From Hallerella porci (GTDB lineage: Bacteria; Fibrobacterota; Fibrobacteria; Fibrobacterales; Fibrobacteraceae), in contig NZ_QGHD01000001.1 in NCBI RefSeq assembly GCF_003148885.1, positions 62,001 through 126,000 on the forward strand: 64,000 bases of DNA, given 5' to 3'. The notes beneath the pieces were generated by a model. That model made no database searches, was not told where the DNA came from, and worked only from the letters and a program-made list of their open reading frames with translations. The translations under genes were made by a program, and so were the position numbers. Positions 61,580-64,000 of the stretch are shown in pieces (position 1 is the first letter of the stretch; every line of letters starts with the position of its first letter).

Positions 61580-62524
61580 ATGGATTTGAGTCTGGTTATT
61601 CCCGTCAAAGATGAAGCAGAAAATTTGCCGCCTTTGATGGAAGAAATCATCCAAGCGATTACGCCGACAGGAAAATCGTTTGAAGTGATTGTCATCGATG
61701 ACGGAAGCCGCGACGATTCGTGGAAGGTTTTGCGCGGACTCGCTGAAAAGTACGATTTTTTACGCCTTTTCCGTTTTCAATTTAACTGCGGAAAAGCGGA
61801 TGCGTTATCGCTCGGTTTCTCAAAAAGCCGTGGCGATTTAATCGCAACTCTCGACGGCGATTTGCAAGATGACCCCCGCGAAATTCCGAAGATGATGAAA
61901 ATCCTCGACGACGGTTACGATCTCGTCTCGGGCTGGAAAGTACGCCGTCACGATCCGTGGCACAAAACGTGGCCGTCGAAACTTTTCAATTTGACGGTTT
62001 CGTTGATTTGCGGAAAGCGTTTGCACGATTTTAACTGCGGCATTAAATTGTATCGCAGTTCTGTCGTTCGCTTCATCAATCTCTACGGCGATTTTCATCG
62101 CTTTATTCCGGTGATGGCGAAGTGGCAGGGCGCGCGGATTACCGAAATGCCGGTTGCGCATCGCGCCCGCATTCACGGTTCTTCTAAATACGGCGTTTCG
62201 CGTCTCGTCTCGGGATTTCTCGATCTCTTAACGCTTTTATTCTTAAATCGTTTTGCGACAAAACCGCTGCATTTCTTCGGACTTTTCGGACTCATTTTCC
62301 TCTTGTTCGGCGGTGGCGTTTTCGGTTACTTCGGACTCGAATGGATTCAAACGGGAGCGTTGCATTTGCGTCCGCTCATCGTTGTCGGAGGCTTCTCGCT
62401 TTTGATGGGCGTGCAACTTTTCTCGCTCGGATTTTTAGCGGAACTTTTTAATCGCAATAAAAAGCAACGTTATCCGATTGCAGAAACGGTCCGCGGCAAT
62501 ATCGATGAGGAGGGATCGGTATGA
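61580..62524 (+). CDS. GT2 polyprenyl-phosphate glycosyltransferase with two C-terminal membrane helices
   Basis: The 314-residue enzyme has VIPVKDEAENLPPLMEEI, VIVIDDGSRDDSWKVL, TLDGDLQDDPREIPKMM (DxD-like) and LHDFNCGIKLYRSSVVRF, typical of ArnC/DPM/GtrB-like enzymes. Two hydrophobic helices at ~230-258 and ~268-292 anchor it. It transfers a sugar to a polyprenyl phosphate, a substrate type used by GT-C enzymes such as the GT117 gene just before it (the pairing is an inference). It overlaps the next gene by four bases. Confidence 0.9.
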   Translation: MDLSLVIPVKDEAENLPPLMEEIIQAITPTGKSFEVIVIDDGSRDDSWKVLRGLAEKYDFLRLFRFQFNCGKADALSLGFSKSRGDLIATLDGDLQDDPREIPKMMKILDDGYDLVSGWKVRRHDPWHKTWPSKLFNLTVSLICGKRLHDFNCGIKLYRSSVVRFINLYGDFHRFIPVMAKWQGARITEMPVAHRARIHGSSKYGVSRLVSGFLDLLTLLFLNRFATKPLHFFGLFGLIFLLFGGGVFGYFGLEWIQTGALHLRPLIVVGGFSLLMGVQLFSLGFLAELFNRNKKQRYPIAETVRGNIDEEGSV

Positions 62525-63234
62525 GTTATCCCAAAAGTTTGGTGATTATTCCCACGTATAATGAAAAAGACAATATCTCGCTCATTATTCCAGCGGTGCT
62601 TTCACAAGATCCGTGCTTAGAAGTTCTCGTCGTTGATGACGGATCCCCCGATGGAACGGGCGACATCGTCGAATCGATGATGAAAGAAAATGCCAAAGTG
62701 CATTTGCTGCGTCGCCCCGGAAAAATGGGACTCGGTTCGGCTTACGTCACCGGATTTAAGTGGGCGCTAGAAAAAGACTTTGAACGCGTCTTCGAAATGG
62801 ACGCCGACTTTAGTCACAATCCCGAAGATTTGCCGCGCTTTTTAGCCGCAGCCGAAGATGCCGATCTCGTTCTCGGCAGCCGTTACAACGAAAAGAAACT
62901 CGGCGTTGTCAACTGGGATTGGAAACGTCTTTTGCTCAGTTACTTTGCGAACCTTTATACGCGAATCGTCACAGGGCTTCCCGTCAAAGATGCGACCGGC
63001 GGCTTCAAATGTTTCCGGCGTTCTGCGCTCGAAGCGCTTGATCTTTCGGGGATGAAAAGCGACGGTTATTGCTTTCAAATCGAAACGACTTTTAAAATTT
63101 GGAAAAAAGGTTTGCGGGTCAAAGAAATTCCGATTGTCTTTACGGATAGAATCCGCGGCGTGTCCAAGATGAGCGGGGGAATTATTTCCGAAGCGTTTTT
63201 CTTGGTTTTAAAACTGCGCTTTAAGCGTTCGTAA
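62521..63234 (+). CDS. Polyprenol monophosphomannose synthase-like GT2 (Dpm1 type)
   Basis: The 237-residue enzyme has VIIPTYNEKDNISLIIPAVL, VLVVDDGSPDGTGDIVESMM, VFEMDADFSHNPEDLPRFL and DATGGFKCFRRSALEAL, SDGYCFQIETTFKIWKKG: the hallmark Dpm1 set. It lacks a membrane helix, as bacterial Ppm1/Dpm1 domains often do. It would make a polyprenyl-phosphate sugar, with mannose likely but not certain, for the envelope glycosylation cluster. ATG overlaps the previous stop. Confidence 0.93.
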   Translation: MSYPKSLVIIPTYNEKDNISLIIPAVLSQDPCLEVLVVDDGSPDGTGDIVESMMKENAKVHLLRRPGKMGLGSAYVTGFKWALEKDFERVFEMDADFSHNPEDLPRFLAAAEDADLVLGSRYNEKKLGVVNWDWKRLLLSYFANLYTRIVTGLPVKDATGGFKCFRRSALEALDLSGMKSDGYCFQIETTFKIWKKGLRVKEIPIVFTDRIRGVSKMSGGIISEAFFLVLKLRFKRS

Positions 63235-63243
63235 AGGAGCCGA

Positions 63244-64000
63244 ATGACTGCGCCGTATTCTTGTTCTGTCATTATCGTCGCTTACAATTCCCGCGACTAT
63301 ATTCCGGCTTGTTTGGCTTCGGTTTCCGATGCACTCAAAAACATCGATTCCGAAATTATCGTTGTCGATAATGGTTCGCCGATTCCAATTCTTCCAGAAC
63401 AGAAAAATGCATTTCCGCATGTGAAATGGATTGACAGCGCAGAAAATTTAGGCTTCGGCAAAGGCTGCAATCTCGCGGCAAAAAGCGCAACCAAAGAAGT
63501 TCTCTTCTTTGTAAATCCCGACACTGTCGTTTCGCGCGGAACTTTTGAACGCACTCTTTCTTACATGGCGTCTAAGCCCGATGCCGGGGCAGTCGGCTGT
63601 AAAATTTTAAATGGCGATGGAACATTGCAGTGGGCGTGCCGCCGTTCTTTCCCGTCGCCGTTTGCTGCGATTTGCAAAACGATTGGACTTTCTGCTTTAT
63701 TTCCAAAAAGCAAAATTTTTGCGTCGTATAATATGACGTATTTGGATCCGGATGAAGAAACTGCGGTCGATGCGGTGAGCGGATCTTTTCTCGGCGTCAA
63801 GCGCGAAACCTTTGACAAGTTACACGGATTTGACGAAGACTTTTTCATGTACGGTGAAGACTTGGATATTTGCCTGCGGATAAAAAAGTTGGGCTTTAAC
63901 AATTATTATTATCCGGGCACGAGCATTCTCCATTTCAAAGGTCAAAGCAGTAAAACGCGGCGATTCCGCACTTTCGTCGAATTTTACATGGCGATGCTCA
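63244..64000 (+). CDS. GT2 glycosyltransferase, rhamnosyltransferase/WbbL-like (3' partial)
   Basis: Starts with AAAGGAGCCGA before ATG and runs off the right edge (252 residues visible). SVIIVAYNSRDYIPACLASV, SEIIVVDNGSPIPIL, FFVNPDTVVSRGTFE (the NPD form of DxD) and DFFMYGEDLDICLRIKKLGF are typical of WbbL-type rhamnosyl- or hexosyltransferases of envelope polysaccharides. Its acceptor is unknown; the downstream end is missing. Confidence 0.88.
   Translation, partial: MTAPYSCSVIIVAYNSRDYIPACLASVSDALKNIDSEIIVVDNGSPIPILPEQKNAFPHVKWIDSAENLGFGKGCNLAAKSATKEVLFFVNPDTVVSRGTFERTLSYMASKPDAGAVGCKILNGDGTLQWACRRSFPSPFAAICKTIGLSALFPKSKIFASYNMTYLDPDEETAVDAVSGSFLGVKRETFDKLHGFDEDFFMYGEDLDICLRIKKLGFNNYYYPGTSILHFKGQSSKTRRFRTFVEFYMAML

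Overview
The window looks like chromosomal DNA from a member of the Fibrobacterota, Fibrobacter or a close relative. The evidence is a TIGR02147-family regulator translationally coupled to a lipoprotein, lipoproteins whose lipobox is followed by a Ser-rich spacer, two very large multidomain GH9 cellulases with a basic C-terminus, a lysine-type envelope glycosylation set (GT117 and polyprenyl-phosphate glycosyltransferases), and moderate GC. No rRNA, tRNA, phage, IS element or CRISPR array was seen. About 50 protein genes are tightly packed, many overlapping by ATGA.

Layout. 1-3.9 kb: end of a PiT phosphate transporter with a PhoU-like tail, then phoB-phoR. 4-6 kb: TIGR02147 regulator plus a CBM11-like lipoprotein. 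6-8.4 kb (minus): glycogen branching enzyme. 8.6-10.6 kb: ResB and CcsA cytochrome c maturation pair. 10.7-15.4 kb: PHP phosphoesterase, a heptosyltransferase-like protein, RNase H, aguA-aguB and rsmG. 15.4-17.1 kb: a gene-poor zone with a frameshifted YoaP-type acetyltransferase and several repeat types. 17.2-19.1 kb: an exported protein coupled to an AT-rich CdiA-CT-like nuclease. 19.3-22.9 kb: glnS, nrdR, a 47-residue protein and a Ser-rich lipoprotein. 23-35.5 kb: two GH9 cellulases of about 2200 and 1910 residues. 35.5-39.6 kb: membrane histidine kinase, CheY-like protein and sigma-54 activator. 39.6-39.8 kb: a structured RNA with a terminator, directly before ddl. 39.8-48.3 kb: ddl, tsaB, rimI and envelope genes, ending in an epimerase-GT2-epimerase set. 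48.4-52.2 kb: speA, a small exported protein and an MBOAT acyltransferase. 52.3-53.5 kb (minus): tatD-greB. 53.6-55.7 kb: a three-gene exported-protein locus with two sigma-54 promoters. 55.7-64 kb: ribE-ribBA-ribH-nusB followed by GT117 and three GT2 glycosyltransferases, cut by the window edge.

How the genes work together. speA, aguA and aguB together give arginine to agmatine to N-carbamoylputrescine to putrescine. PiT and PhoBR form a phosphate module. The GH9 pair sits immediately before a kinase/CheY/NtrC-type set, so a link between cellulose use and sigma-54 control is plausible but not shown. ddl to rimI and the lipoproteins, epimerases and glycosyltransferases point to envelope building.

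The least-explained signals are these. (1) Two near-perfect sigma-54 promoters (TTGGCAYG-N4-TTGCA) lie exactly 12 nt before the ATG of two small exported Met/Arg-rich proteins, predicting almost leaderless mRNAs. (2) A cloverleaf-like RNA with an intrinsic terminator precedes ddl. (3) A stand-alone AT-rich CdiA-CT-like nuclease is coupled to an exported protein. (4) A repeat mosaic occupies 16.2-17.1 kb.
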